From JAQVSH01 sp964349835 (GTDB taxonomy: Bacteria > Bacteroidota > Bacteroidia > Bacteroidales > UBA4181), in contig CAYGID010000001.1 of assembly GCA_964349835.1 (NCBI GenBank), positions 62,001-126,000 of the forward strand: a DNA stretch of 64,000 nt, read 5' to 3'. Positions within the stretch are counted from its first letter, which is position 1. Each line of letters begins with the position of its first letter. Below are positions 32,824 through 41,413 of this stretch, piece by piece. Below the pieces are notes generated by a model, which was not told where the DNA came from, made no database searches, and saw nothing but the letters and a program-made list of their open reading frames with translations. Made by a program: the position numbers and the translations under genes.

Positions 32824-34887
32824 CTATGGGTGCGCCAACAGGTCGCGAGTGCTGCGGGTAGCCTCTTTGCGGAGCACCAGTCCGCAGCGAGCCGGAAGGT
32901 AGAGTTTTAGGAAGTGGTTAACCATGGGTTTTTCGGGATGGATATTGCTGGTAAAGTAAGCCATCACAGTATCCACGCGGTCGAATCCGCTGTATTCGGG
33001 GGCATCGGTCGAGAGCACAATGCGGTATTTTCCGGGGCTCACATCGAGCCCGTAGTCAGAGTAGGAGATAAAGGGGTGAAAGTTAAATACAAACAAAAAA
33101 CCACTTCGCCCAAACACCAACACCTTACCATCGTTGTTTTCGTGCACCATCACCGGAGCATCGGCAAAAAAATGCGAGGTTTCGTTCCCCAACAGCTTGA
33201 TCATGTCGCGGTCGAATGCGGCAAGATCCTGAAAACGAAGCGAGCGGTTGTCGACAAGGCTCCACTGTCGGCGGGCATACGCATACGACCAATTGTTGCC
33301 CTCTCGTGGAAAGTCAATCCACTCGGGATGGCCAAACTCATTCCCCATGAAGTTGAGGTATCCGTTCCCCGCGGTGGCAAAGGTGATAAGCCTGATCATC
33401 TTGTGAAGGGCTATCCCCCGGTCGACAATCGGATTGAGATTGGCACGCGACATACCACTATAAATCTCCTTGTCGACAAGGCGGAAAAATAGGGTTTTGT
33501 CACCCACCAGGGCCTGGTCGTGCGATTCGGCATATCCCACGGTTTGTTCGTCCGAACGCTTGCGCGACAATTCGTAATAGAGTTCGCCCATGTTCCACGA
33601 TTCATCGGGATGATCCTTTACCAATTTAATCCAGTAATCAGGAGTCCCCATGGCCAGGCGGAAATCGAATCCGAACCCCCCTTTATCCTGGGGACAGGCA
33701 ATACCCGGCATGCCGCTCATCTCCTCAGCCACGGTGATTGCGCTCCCCCTAAACTGGTGAATTAGTTTGTTGGCCAGAATCAGGTAGTGGATGGCATCCG
33801 GATCTTCGGAGCCGTCGAAATAGAGTTCGTACCCCGTAAAGTCGCGCTCAAGCCCATGATGCGTATAGAGCATACTGGTGACCCCATCGAAACGGAATCC
33901 GTCGATATGGTACTCCTCCAGCCAGAATCGGCAATTGGAAAGCAAAAAATGGAACACTTCGGGCTTCCGGTAGTCGAAACAGAGTGAATCCCACGCGGGA
34001 TGGTTTCGGCGAGGTCCGCTGTGAAAAAACTGATATTCGGTACCATCGTAATGGTTCAACCCCTCTAACTCATTTTTTACCGAATGCGAATGCACCAGGT
34101 CCATAATGACTCTGATACCAAAACCGTGTGCTTCATCAATGAGCTGCTTCAGATCGTCGGGAGTGCCAAACCGAGAACTCACGGCAAAAAAGTTCGACAC
34201 ATGATAGCCGAAGGAGCCGTAATAGGGGTGCTCCTGGATGGCCATCAACTGTATGGTGTTATAACCCGCCAACACAATTCGAGGCAATACCAGAGTACGA
34301 AACTCGTTAAAGGAGCCTATTCGCTGCTCTTCGGTGGCCATGCCCACATGAGCCTCGTAAATGACAGGTGAGGCGTCGCCAGAAGGAACCATTGCATCGC
34401 AAAGCCATTTGTATGGGGTTTCGGGATCCCAAATTTGCGAGGAAAACATGAGGCTCTCCATATCCTGAACGGCTCTGCGGGTCCACGCGGGAATCCGCTC
34501 TGCCTGCCCCCCATCCCAACAAATAAGCAGCTTATAGATGGTTTCGTGACCCACAATGGTGCCTGGAACAAAGAGTTCCCACCTTCCGCCCTCAAGGGGA
34601 TTGAAGGCAAACTCGGGAAGGGGCTGCCAGCCACAAAAAGGACCGACGAGGAAAACTTGGCGGGCATTGGGGGCCCATTCTCTGAAAACCCACCCCTTAT
34701 CGGTGCGATGAACGCCAAAGTAGTGGTGCCCGCAAGCGAAATCGGAGAGTGAAGCGCCTCCTGTTAAAGAGATCTCCTTTGCGGCAGCCCCTTTTAACCG
34801 ACCGATAATTTGATCGGCAAAAGGCTCCAGAAGGGGATCTTGCTCAATAATAGGCAGCGTTTCCATAAAAGCAGCATCATCAACCAT
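32824..34887 (-). CDS. glgB: 1,4-alpha-glucan branching enzyme
   Basis: A 687-residue GH13 enzyme that makes alpha-1,6 branches in glycogen. An N-terminal CBM48-like domain (about 50-150, with FREWAPNARQVFLVG) precedes the barrel. Catalytic residues: nucleophile Asp334 in FRFDGV, acid/base Glu388 in VAEEM, and the His-Asp pair 456-457 in ESHDQAL. A C-terminal all-beta domain ends the protein. The family resembles eukaryotic-type branching enzymes (GH13_8). No other glycogen genes are adjacent. Its stop lies within a short hairpin next to the convergent tiny lipoprotein. Confidence 0.93.
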   Translation of the reverse strand: MVDDAAFMETLPIIEQDPLLEPFADQIIGRLKGAAAKEISLTGGASLSDFACGHHYFGVHRTDKGWVFREWAPNARQVFLVGPFCGWQPLPEFAFNPLEGGRWELFVPGTIVGHETIYKLLICWDGGQAERIPAWTRRAVQDMESLMFSSQIWDPETPYKWLCDAMVPSGDASPVIYEAHVGMATEEQRIGSFNEFRTLVLPRIVLAGYNTIQLMAIQEHPYYGSFGYHVSNFFAVSSRFGTPDDLKQLIDEAHGFGIRVIMDLVHSHSVKNELEGLNHYDGTEYQFFHSGPRRNHPAWDSLCFDYRKPEVFHFLLSNCRFWLEEYHIDGFRFDGVTSMLYTHHGLERDFTGYELYFDGSEDPDAIHYLILANKLIHQFRGSAITVAEEMSGMPGIACPQDKGGFGFDFRLAMGTPDYWIKLVKDHPDESWNMGELYYELSRKRSDEQTVGYAESHDQALVGDKTLFFRLVDKEIYSGMSRANLNPIVDRGIALHKMIRLITFATAGNGYLNFMGNEFGHPEWIDFPREGNNWSYAYARRQWSLVDNRSLRFQDLAAFDRDMIKLLGNETSHFFADAPVMVHENNDGKVLVFGRSGFLFVFNFHPFISYSDYGLDVSPGKYRIVLSTDAPEYSGFDRVDTVMAYFTSNIHPEKPMVNHFLKLYLPARCGLVLRKEATRSTRDLLAHP

Positions 34888-35020
34888 TTTCTAAAGGTGG
34901 AGAATTCGGCCGAACTCTCCAAAGGAAACATTTATTATTTTTGCACAGCCAAAACAGAACAGACAAGGTGAAGGCGCCGTTTTGACGCTTAGGAAATAGA
35001 GAATAAAATGCATTGAATCT

Positions 35021-35051
35021 TTTGGTTATTTGCGAACAAACTGTACCTTTG
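35021..35051 (+). promoter_or_regulatory. Bacteroidota-type promoter for rpmE
   Basis: TTTG (35021-35024), 19-base spacer, TACCTTTG (35044-35051): an exact consensus, 43 bases before the L31 start codon. The rest of the gap back to glgB holds no gene. Confidence 0.82.
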
Positions 35052-35093
35052 CAAACCGTTTGTGAAAATAGAATCTCTTAAGGCATAAGTGTT

Positions 35094-35348
35094 ATGAAAA
35101 AGGACCTGCATCCGAAAAACTACAGATTGGTGGCATTCAAGGACATGTCGAACGAACATACCTTCATTACCCGTTCGACCGCTGCTTCCAGGGAAACCAT
35201 TGATATCGACGGAGTTGAATACCCGTTGATTAAGCTTGAAATCTCCAATACGTCGCATCCCTTCTATACCGGCAAGATGAAGCTGGTTGATACCGCCGGA
35301 CGTGTTGACAAGTACATGAGCCGATACAAAAACTACAATAAGAAATAG
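35094..35348 (+). CDS. rpmE2: 50S ribosomal protein L31 type B
   Basis: An 84-residue ribosomal protein starting MKKDLHPKNYRLVAFKDMS. It lacks the CxxC zinc motif of type A L31 and has the type B segments EHTFITRST and SHPFYTGKMKLVDTAGRVDKY. The zinc-free form is often used under zinc limitation when a type A paralogue exists, but I cannot see whether one does. It is transcribed alone between its promoter and a hairpin terminator. Confidence 0.95.
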   Translation: MKKDLHPKNYRLVAFKDMSNEHTFITRSTAASRETIDIDGVEYPLIKLEISNTSHPFYTGKMKLVDTAGRVDKYMSRYKNYNKK

Positions 35349-35416
35349 TCTCCCTATCCGGGAGCCCTTCTTACTGTTCCGAGTTTTTGTCCGGTATCGG
35401 ACTCTGTGGAAAATGT

Positions 35417-35463
35417 AAAAAAGGCCGTTGCTGACGAAAAAAGTTAGCAACGGTCTTTTTTTT
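35417..35463. terminator. Bidirectional intrinsic terminator after rpmE
   Basis: The stem GGCCGTTGCT / AGCAACGGTC closes an A-rich loop. It is flanked by A-run on the left and a T-run on the right, so it can stop transcription of rpmE and of the convergent ABC gene. Confidence 0.85.
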
Positions 35464-35533
35464 ACTGCTCTAATGCAGCGCTGGCGCGCAATGCGCTAAT
35501 GCAACAATACGCTAATCGTCTTTGGCGCTCTGC

Positions 35534-36208
35534 CTAATTGGATGATACTGCCTCTTCCGAGAGGATCAGGCCATCCTGCATGGTGAGTTTCCTGTGCGAC
35601 TTCGCTGCCAGATGCTCATCGTGCGTTACAATCACGAAGGTTTGCCCAAAATGGCTGCACAAGGTAAAAAAGAGATTATGCAACTCCTCCTTGTTGTGCG
35701 AGTCGAGATTGCCCGAGGGTTCATCGGCAAACACCACCAAAGGATCGTTGATGAGCGCTCTGGCCACTGCAACACGCTGCTGCTCGCCTCCGGAGAGCTG
35801 ACCAGGCTTATGGTCGAGCCGCGAAGAGAGCCCCATGAAGTCGAGGAGTTCCGCGGCCTTTTTTCGGGCCGCATCGGCCGAAAGGCCGGCAATCCAAGCC
35901 GGAATGCAGACATTTTCGATAGCAGTGAACTCGGGAAGAAGGTTGTGAAATTGGAAGACAAAACCTATTTTCCTGTTACGCACCTTGTCGAGAGCCCGTT
36001 GCGGCATCCCGGTAACCTTGATTTCGTCAATAAAAACCTCGCCCGAATCGGGGCGCATTAAGGTACCCAAAATTTGCAACAGGGTGGTTTTTCCGGCGCC
36101 ACTCGCACCCACAATCGAAACCACTTCGCGAGAAGGAATAACCACATCAATTCCCTTCAGCACTTGCAGGGAGCCGAACGATTTACAGATTTGTACGGCT
36201 TTTATCAT
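35534..36208 (-). CDS. LolD-like ABC transporter ATP-binding protein
   Basis: A 224-residue ATPase with Walker A GASGAGKTT, Q-loop FQFHNLLPEFTA, signature LSGGEQQRVAVARAL and Walker B VVFADEPSGNLD, then THDEHLA. The NLLPEFTA and PSGNLD segments place it in the LolD/MacB group, which drives lipoprotein release or mechanotransmission from the inner membrane. The permease partner is not beside it. It follows the TatA-like gene by 5 bases. Assignment to LolD specifically is likely but not certain. Confidence 0.83.
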   Translation of the reverse strand: MIKAVQICKSFGSLQVLKGIDVVIPSREVVSIVGASGAGKTTLLQILGTLMRPDSGEVFIDEIKVTGMPQRALDKVRNRKIGFVFQFHNLLPEFTAIENVCIPAWIAGLSADAARKKAAELLDFMGLSSRLDHKPGQLSGGEQQRVAVARALINDPLVVFADEPSGNLDSHNKEELHNLFFTLCSHFGQTFVIVTHDEHLAAKSHRKLTMQDGLILSEEAVSSN

Positions 36209-36213
36209 GTGGG

Positions 36214-36789
36214 TCAGGCCTCTTGCGAAGGCTGCGATGGGTTTTCGGGATCCGTAGCAGGCGCTTCAACCGACGCGGTCTGTTGTCGGTAATAGTAATC
36301 GTCCATCACGGGTTCGTCTAACGAAGCCGAAGAGGTTTGTTCGGAAGGGGCCGCCGAAACGACCGAAACGGCAGTCGGTTGGGGATAATCGGAGAGTTCG
36401 GGGGCAGGTTCATCGCCGTTGTAGTTGCCGGCCGAAGTATCATTGCCCCATTCAGGCGCACTGCCCACAGCGGCAGCACCTGTTAACCAGGTTGCCTGAT
36501 TAGAATCGGAATCGGCCTGGTTCACGGCATCGGCCAAATCTTCGGCCGGATTAATGGCCTCCTTTTCGAAAGTTTCGGTGAGATTGCTTTTTATCTCATC
36601 CACATCTTTACGCAAATCTGAAAGAATCCCCCCGTCGACCGAAGATATCTCACGCTTGATGTCGTCAGATGCTTTTTTAAACTCACGAACCCCCTTCCCG
36701 AGCCCTTTTGCCAGTTCGGGAATTTTGTTCGCGCCAAAAAGGATCAACACAAACAGTAAAATCAGAAATATTTCGCCTCCGCTAATCAT
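36214..36789 (-). CDS. TatA/E-like twin-arginine translocase protein with long acidic tail
   Basis: A 191-residue protein whose first 50 residues match TatA/E: a short periplasmic N-terminus, a membrane segment (about 5-22), the FG hinge (ILFGANKIPELAKGLG), and an amphipathic helix GVREFKKASDDIKRE. The rest (about 60-191) is acidic, rich in Ser, Asp, Glu and Pro, with no known fold. Most TatA/E proteins are 60-100 residues, so the tail is unusual. No tatC lies here. The gene sits between lpxA and the LolD-like gene. Confidence 0.82.
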   Translation of the reverse strand: MISGGEIFLILLFVLILFGANKIPELAKGLGKGVREFKKASDDIKREISSVDGGILSDLRKDVDEIKSNLTETFEKEAINPAEDLADAVNQADSDSNQATWLTGAAAVGSAPEWGNDTSAGNYNGDEPAPELSDYPQPTAVSVVSAAPSEQTSSASLDEPVMDDYYYRQQTASVEAPATDPENPSQPSQEA

Positions 36790-36808
36790 ATGTTATGGCC
36801 TTGGGCAG

Positions 36809-37594
36809 TTAATCATCGAGCAAACCTTTCAAAATCCCCCTCTTAGAAGAGCGGACAAATTCGATAATGGTGTTTCTCTCTTCGGTGGCATCAAAGTTAT
36901 CCTCAATAAACCGGATTGCATCAGCATAATTCATGCCTTGATTAAACAGTACCCGATAAATATCCTGAATTTCGTTGATTTTATCGTTTCCAAAGCCTCT
37001 GCGACGGAGCCCTACGGTGTTAAGACCACAGTATGCAAGGGGTTCGCGACCGGCAATGATGTAAGGGGGTACATCTTTTCCTACAAGCGAACCGCCACGG
37101 AACATCACGTGTTCGCCCACCTTCACAAATTGGTGAATCATGGTTCCCCCGCCCAAAATTGTCCAGTCGCCCAACGAAACTTCGCCGGCGATTCCGGAGT
37201 AGTTTACCAGCACACAGTGGTTGCCCACTACGCAGTCGTGGGCAACATGAGTATAGGCCATCAGGAGGCAGTCGGTTCCCACAAGGGTTGTGCCCTTCGA
37301 AGCCGAACCTCTATTCACGGTGGCACACTCGCGCACAGTGGTGCGGTCGCCAATCTGAGCAAGGGAGTACTCGCCGTTGAACTTAAGGTCTTGCGGAATG
37401 CCGGCAATTACGGCACCGGGAAAAATGCGGCAGTCGTTCCCGATTCTGGCACCATCCATAATAATGGCGCCTGATCCGATCCAACAATTATTACCAATCT
37501 GCACATCGGCCGAGATATTTGCAAAGGGCTCAATGACTACGTTTTCGCCGAGCTTTGCATCGGGATGAACAAAAGAAAGGGGGTGTATATTCAT
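36809..37594 (-). CDS. lpxA: UDP-N-acetylglucosamine acyltransferase
   Basis: A 261-residue left-handed beta-helix enzyme that adds a 3-hydroxyacyl chain to UDP-GlcNAc, the first step of lipid A synthesis. Hexapeptide repeats fill residues 5-185 and the catalytic His119 lies in YTHVAHDC. A helical C-terminal domain follows, with NDKINEIQDIYRVLF. It follows lpxC-fabZ by 13 bases in the same minus-strand operon. Confidence 0.95.
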   Translation of the reverse strand: MNIHPLSFVHPDAKLGENVVIEPFANISADVQIGNNCWIGSGAIIMDGARIGNDCRIFPGAVIAGIPQDLKFNGEYSLAQIGDRTTVRECATVNRGSASKGTTLVGTDCLLMAYTHVAHDCVVGNHCVLVNYSGIAGEVSLGDWTILGGGTMIHQFVKVGEHVMFRGGSLVGKDVPPYIIAGREPLAYCGLNTVGLRRRGFGNDKINEIQDIYRVLFNQGMNYADAIRFIEDNFDATEERNTIIEFVRSSKRGILKGLLDD

Positions 37595-37607
37595 GGTGAT
37601 GATATTA

Positions 37608-39008
37608 TTACGCTTTGTTTTTAATAATCTGAGCCATCAGTTCGCCTTCCGAAACGAGGGTTTCGCCTACAAAGGCCTGACCAAACATCATTACGATACC
37701 CCTGCGGATATCTTCGGTAAGTTCAAGCTTGAGAATCAGGGTGTCGCCGGGAACTACCTTCTTTTTAAACTTCACTTTATCGATTTTCAGAAAGTAGGTG
37801 GAGTAGTGCTCCGGATCGGGAACGGTGCTCAAGGCAAGGATACCTCCCACCTGCGCCATGGCTTCTATCTGTAAAACGCCCGGCATAATCGGCTCATCGG
37901 GGAAGTGACCCATGAAGAAGGGTTCGTTCATGGTGACGTTTTTTACCCCCACCACCGAGCGCTCATCGAGATAAATGATTTTGTCGACCAAGAGCATAGG
38001 AATACGATGCGGAAGAATATTCTTGATGCCGTTTACATCGTAAACCGGCGTTTGCATGGGATCGTAAACCGGAATCCGGACTTTAGCAGACTCTTTTCGA
38101 ATGAGTTGTCGTACATGTTTGGCCAGTTCGGTATTGGCAAGATGACCCGGACGCCTGGCAACTACACGGCCCACAATGGGCATCCCGATAAGCGAAAGGT
38201 CGCCTACCAAATCGAGCAGTTTGTGGCGGGCAGGTTCGTTGTTGTAGTGCAGTTCCAGATTGTTCAGCACCCCTTCGGGCTTCACCCTGAGATTCGCCAT
38301 ATTGAACAGTTCGGCCAGATGCGACAATTCGGAGGGGTCCATGGCCTTCTCGGCGATCACGATGGCATTCTGCAGATCGCCTCCTTTAATGAGATTGTGT
38401 TTGAAGAGCGCCTCCACTTCGTGCAGGAACACAAAAGTGCGACACATGGAGATCTCCTTTTCAAAATCGGAAATTGCGGGGAGCGAAGCGTACTGGCTTC
38501 CCAACACCTTCGAATTATAGTCGATCATCACATCGGCACTGAAGTGGTCGGCAGGATAGATGCAGATGCTGACACCCCTCTCGGGTTCGTTGTATTCGAT
38601 AGGTTCCTTAACCACATAAAACGCACAAGGGGCCTCCTGTTTCACAATGCCTGCCTCGTGAATTGCCTTCACAAGTAAGGAGGAGCTACCGTCCATGATG
38701 GGGGCTTCGGGGCCGTTAATCTCTATTAGGGCGTTGTCGACCGACATGCCGGTCAAGGCAGCTAAAACATGTTCTATGGTGCTAACTTTTGCCCCGTTCT
38801 CAACAAGGGTAGTTCCGCGCGAAGTGTCGGTAACAAACTCGGCAAGTGCGTGAATCAGTGGCTTCGATTCGAGGTCGACCCTACAGAAAACATATCCGTG
38901 GTTTACGGGGGCCGGATGAAAGGTCAGGGTGACAGGCAAACCGGTGTGAAGCCCTTTTCCGGTTACTGACACAGGTTTGCCAATGGTCTGTTGCTGTCTT
39001 GCTATCAT
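37608..39008 (-). CDS. lpxC-fabZ: Bifunctional LpxC deacetylase / FabZ dehydratase
   Basis: A 466-residue fusion. LpxC (about 1-300) removes acetate from UDP-3-O-acyl-GlcNAc using zinc held by His80 (STIEHVL) and the H262-x3-D266 pair. FabZ (about 320-466) dehydrates 3-hydroxyacyl-ACP with His368 (FFMGHFP) and Glu382 (IEAMAQ). The fusion is a Bacteroidota hallmark and may balance lipid A against fatty acid synthesis, since both enzymes draw on the same acyl-ACP pool. Between lpxD and lpxA in one operon. Confidence 0.96.
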   Translation of the reverse strand: MIARQQQTIGKPVSVTGKGLHTGLPVTLTFHPAPVNHGYVFCRVDLESKPLIHALAEFVTDTSRGTTLVENGAKVSTIEHVLAALTGMSVDNALIEINGPEAPIMDGSSSLLVKAIHEAGIVKQEAPCAFYVVKEPIEYNEPERGVSICIYPADHFSADVMIDYNSKVLGSQYASLPAISDFEKEISMCRTFVFLHEVEALFKHNLIKGGDLQNAIVIAEKAMDPSELSHLAELFNMANLRVKPEGVLNNLELHYNNEPARHKLLDLVGDLSLIGMPIVGRVVARRPGHLANTELAKHVRQLIRKESAKVRIPVYDPMQTPVYDVNGIKNILPHRIPMLLVDKIIYLDERSVVGVKNVTMNEPFFMGHFPDEPIMPGVLQIEAMAQVGGILALSTVPDPEHYSTYFLKIDKVKFKKKVVPGDTLILKLELTEDIRRGIVMMFGQAFVGETLVSEGELMAQIIKNKA

Positions 39009-39023
39009 TGGGTGAAGGTAAGG

Positions 39024-40049
39024 TTACAAAAGATTCTTCATCTGTTTCTCGAGTGTTTCCATTCGAGTACGGAAGTCGGCCAAATGTCTGAAGAGAGCCG
39101 CTGCACGGAGGTAATCGCGAAGTTTGAAGGCAGGCGAACCCATTACATCCTCGCCCGATTTCACGTTGCCCATAATTCCCGATTGAGCCCCGATTTTTAC
39201 ATTATCGCCCACTACAGCGTGGCCGGCAATTCCGACCTGCCCGCCAAACATACAGTGGCTTCCTATCCGTGTCGACCCCGAAATGCCGGTTTGCGAAGCA
39301 ATCACGGTGTGTTCGCCCACTTCCACATTATGCGCAATCTGGATCAAATTGTCGAGTTTGGTGCCCTTCCGAATCCGGGTAGAGCCCATGGTTGCCCTGT
39401 CGATGCAACTGTTTGCCCCAATCTCAACTTGGTCTTCTATCACTACGTTGCCAATTTGGGGAATCTTTTTGTAGACGCCGTTGTGGGGGGCAAAACCAAA
39501 CCCGTCGGCACCGATTACGGCACCCGAATGCAGAATGCACCCCTTTCCGATGCGACATCCGGCATACACCTTAACACCGGCGTACAGAGTGGTATCGTCG
39601 CCCACCTCTACGCCATCGCCCAGATAAACCTGGGGAAAGATCCGCACGTTGTTTCCAATGCGTACGTTCCGACCAACTACGACGAAGGCGCCGATATAGG
39701 GGTTTTCGCCAATCTGCGCCGATTCGGAGATGCTCACCTGCGTGTCGATACCTGTTTCGCGGGGTTTGGCCGCTTCGTACAACTCCAGCAGCACTGCCAG
39801 CGACTGATAGGGGTCGTCTACTCTGATAAGGGTGGTCGAGACCGGCGAAGCAAGAAGCAACTCGTTCGAAACCAACACAACCGACGCTTGGGTGGTGTAG
39901 AGGTATTTTTCGTATTTAGGGTTCGACAAGAAACAGAGCGTTCCCGGCTTTCCCTCCTCAATTTTTGAAATGCCGCTGACCGTTATCAGGGGGTTGCCCT
40001 CAATACGGCCCTGCAGCACGTCGGCAATCATTTTGGCAGTGAATTCCAT
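39024..40049 (-). CDS. lpxD: UDP-3-O-acylglucosamine N-acyltransferase
   Basis: A 341-residue trimeric beta-helix enzyme adding the second acyl chain in lipid A synthesis. An N-terminal uridine-binding domain (about 1-100) is followed by hexapeptide repeats (about 105-290) with the catalytic His in QIAHNVEVG. A C-terminal helix ends the chain. It follows the HD-domain gene by 40 bases and precedes lpxC-fabZ by 15. Confidence 0.95.
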   Translation of the reverse strand: MEFTAKMIADVLQGRIEGNPLITVSGISKIEEGKPGTLCFLSNPKYEKYLYTTQASVVLVSNELLLASPVSTTLIRVDDPYQSLAVLLELYEAAKPRETGIDTQVSISESAQIGENPYIGAFVVVGRNVRIGNNVRIFPQVYLGDGVEVGDDTTLYAGVKVYAGCRIGKGCILHSGAVIGADGFGFAPHNGVYKKIPQIGNVVIEDQVEIGANSCIDRATMGSTRIRKGTKLDNLIQIAHNVEVGEHTVIASQTGISGSTRIGSHCMFGGQVGIAGHAVVGDNVKIGAQSGIMGNVKSGEDVMGSPAFKLRDYLRAAALFRHLADFRTRMETLEKQMKNLL

Positions 40050-40089
40050 TGAGTCGTGGCAAATTTGGGCAAAGGTAAAAATTTATTTC

Positions 40090-41319
40090 TTAGAAAATTC
40101 CCTCTTTGGGATAGCAGAGGTAATGCTTCTCAACCATTTTGGCTAATCCTGCAAGATTTTCCATATCGGAAACCTCGTAAAGGTCGCGAAGGGTTCCATC
40201 CTTCATCTGAATCAGGATCTTTGCAGAGTCGGGATTGTAGGCATGATTCACAATCTGACCCTGAAAAACAAAGTAGGCGGCCTCTTCGGACGAAAGCCCC
40301 CAAGCCGCAGAAACGGCATGCCTTCGCTGCTCAATCAGCGCGTAGTCGAAGGAGTCGGTCTGAATCTCGGTACGAAAGAGCCTGCGGGCCATAAAAGCGT
40401 GCGAAAGCCGTGAGAGCACCCTGTCGTGATGCGAAGCCCAGGTCTTAACCGAAACCAGCACATCGTCGTCGGAAAGCGCCGCATACTGGTTGAGCAGTTG
40501 GGAGGGTTCGTACCCTCCGGCTCCGCGCAGGAAAAAGGCCAGAGCAGGAGAGGCAAAGAGCGACTCGCCTTGGGAGGCCAACCACCGAGCCCTCTCCAAA
40601 ATTCGGATTAAGAGCATCTCGACCGAAATGGCCGTTTTATGATAATAGACCTGCCAATACATTAATCGACGGGCAATCAGAAACTTCTCTATAGAATAAA
40701 TCCCTTTGGCCTCCACGGCCAACTCGTCGTTGCAAACGGCAAGCATCTTGATAATTCGGTCGGAACTAACCACCCCCTCAATAACCCCGGTAAAAAAGCT
40801 GTCGCGCTTGAGATAGTCGAGTCGATCCATATCTAATTGCCCGGAAACCAACCGATGGAGAAATTTCTTGTGATACCTGCCGCTGAAAATCTCGATGGCC
40901 AGTGAAAGGCGCCCTCCCGTTTGACGATTGAGCTCCTCCATAAACATAAGCGAAAGTGTCTCATGCCCGAAACCGGTTACAATCGACGATTCGAGCGCAT
41001 GAGAGAAGGGGCCGTGCCCGATATCGTGCAACAAAATGGCAATCATAACTGCTTCGGCCTCGTTGTCGGAGATGTCGCAACCTTTGCTCCGAAGCACATC
41101 GATTACCTGATCCATCAGGTGCATGGCCCCCAAGGCATGTTGAAAGCGGGTATGCTGGGCCCCGGGGTATACAAAGTGGGCCAGCCCCAACTGCCTGATC
41201 CAGCGGAGGCGCTGAAACCAAGGGTGCTCAATCAGCGTAAGGCAGAGCGCCGTGGGAATGCGCATAAAGCCGTGCACCGGATCGTTCACAATTTTCGGCT
41301 TATAAGGCAAGTTGACCAT
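40090..41319 (-). CDS. HD-domain phosphohydrolase, dNTPase-like
   Basis: A 409-residue protein with the metal-binding HD motif: His in QHTRFQHALGAMHL and the His-Asp pair in LLHDIGHGPFSHALE. The order resembles dGTP triphosphohydrolase-type HD proteins, which hydrolyse nucleotides. The start MVNLPYKPKIVNDPVHGF agrees with family N-termini; an ATG 48 bases upstream (41367) is possible. The gene heads the lipid A cluster, an arrangement common in Bacteroidota. The substrate is not known. Confidence 0.8.
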   Translation of the reverse strand: MVNLPYKPKIVNDPVHGFMRIPTALCLTLIEHPWFQRLRWIRQLGLAHFVYPGAQHTRFQHALGAMHLMDQVIDVLRSKGCDISDNEAEAVMIAILLHDIGHGPFSHALESSIVTGFGHETLSLMFMEELNRQTGGRLSLAIEIFSGRYHKKFLHRLVSGQLDMDRLDYLKRDSFFTGVIEGVVSSDRIIKMLAVCNDELAVEAKGIYSIEKFLIARRLMYWQVYYHKTAISVEMLLIRILERARWLASQGESLFASPALAFFLRGAGGYEPSQLLNQYAALSDDDVLVSVKTWASHHDRVLSRLSHAFMARRLFRTEIQTDSFDYALIEQRRHAVSAAWGLSSEEAAYFVFQGQIVNHAYNPDSAKILIQMKDGTLRDLYEVSDMENLAGLAKMVEKHYLCYPKEGIF

Positions 41320-41413
41320 AATCGGGGTGAAGATTATACTCCCGCAAAGATGCCATCTTTTTTTCATTTACGGGTTTAATTGCGTAACATTGCCTCACTA
41401 GTAGAGGCACCGT

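Noticed and set aside
32818..32835. Hairpin GCGCACC / GGTGCGC around the glgB stop codon as a terminator
   Set aside because: Neither strand has a T-run after the stem. It may be chance or weak; not enough to call.
34936..34943. Plus-strand TATTTTTG box upstream of rpmE as a promoter
   Set aside because: No -33 box is seen and no gene follows before the much better rpmE promoter.
35463..35530. Repeated GCGCTAATGC-like words after rpmE as a CRISPR or repeat array
   Set aside because: The words are short, unevenly spaced and only two or three in number.
38991..39968. 325-codon plus-strand frame opposite lpxD
   Set aside because: LpxD is clear on the other strand with intact hexapeptide repeats; this frame shows only repeat-shadow composition.
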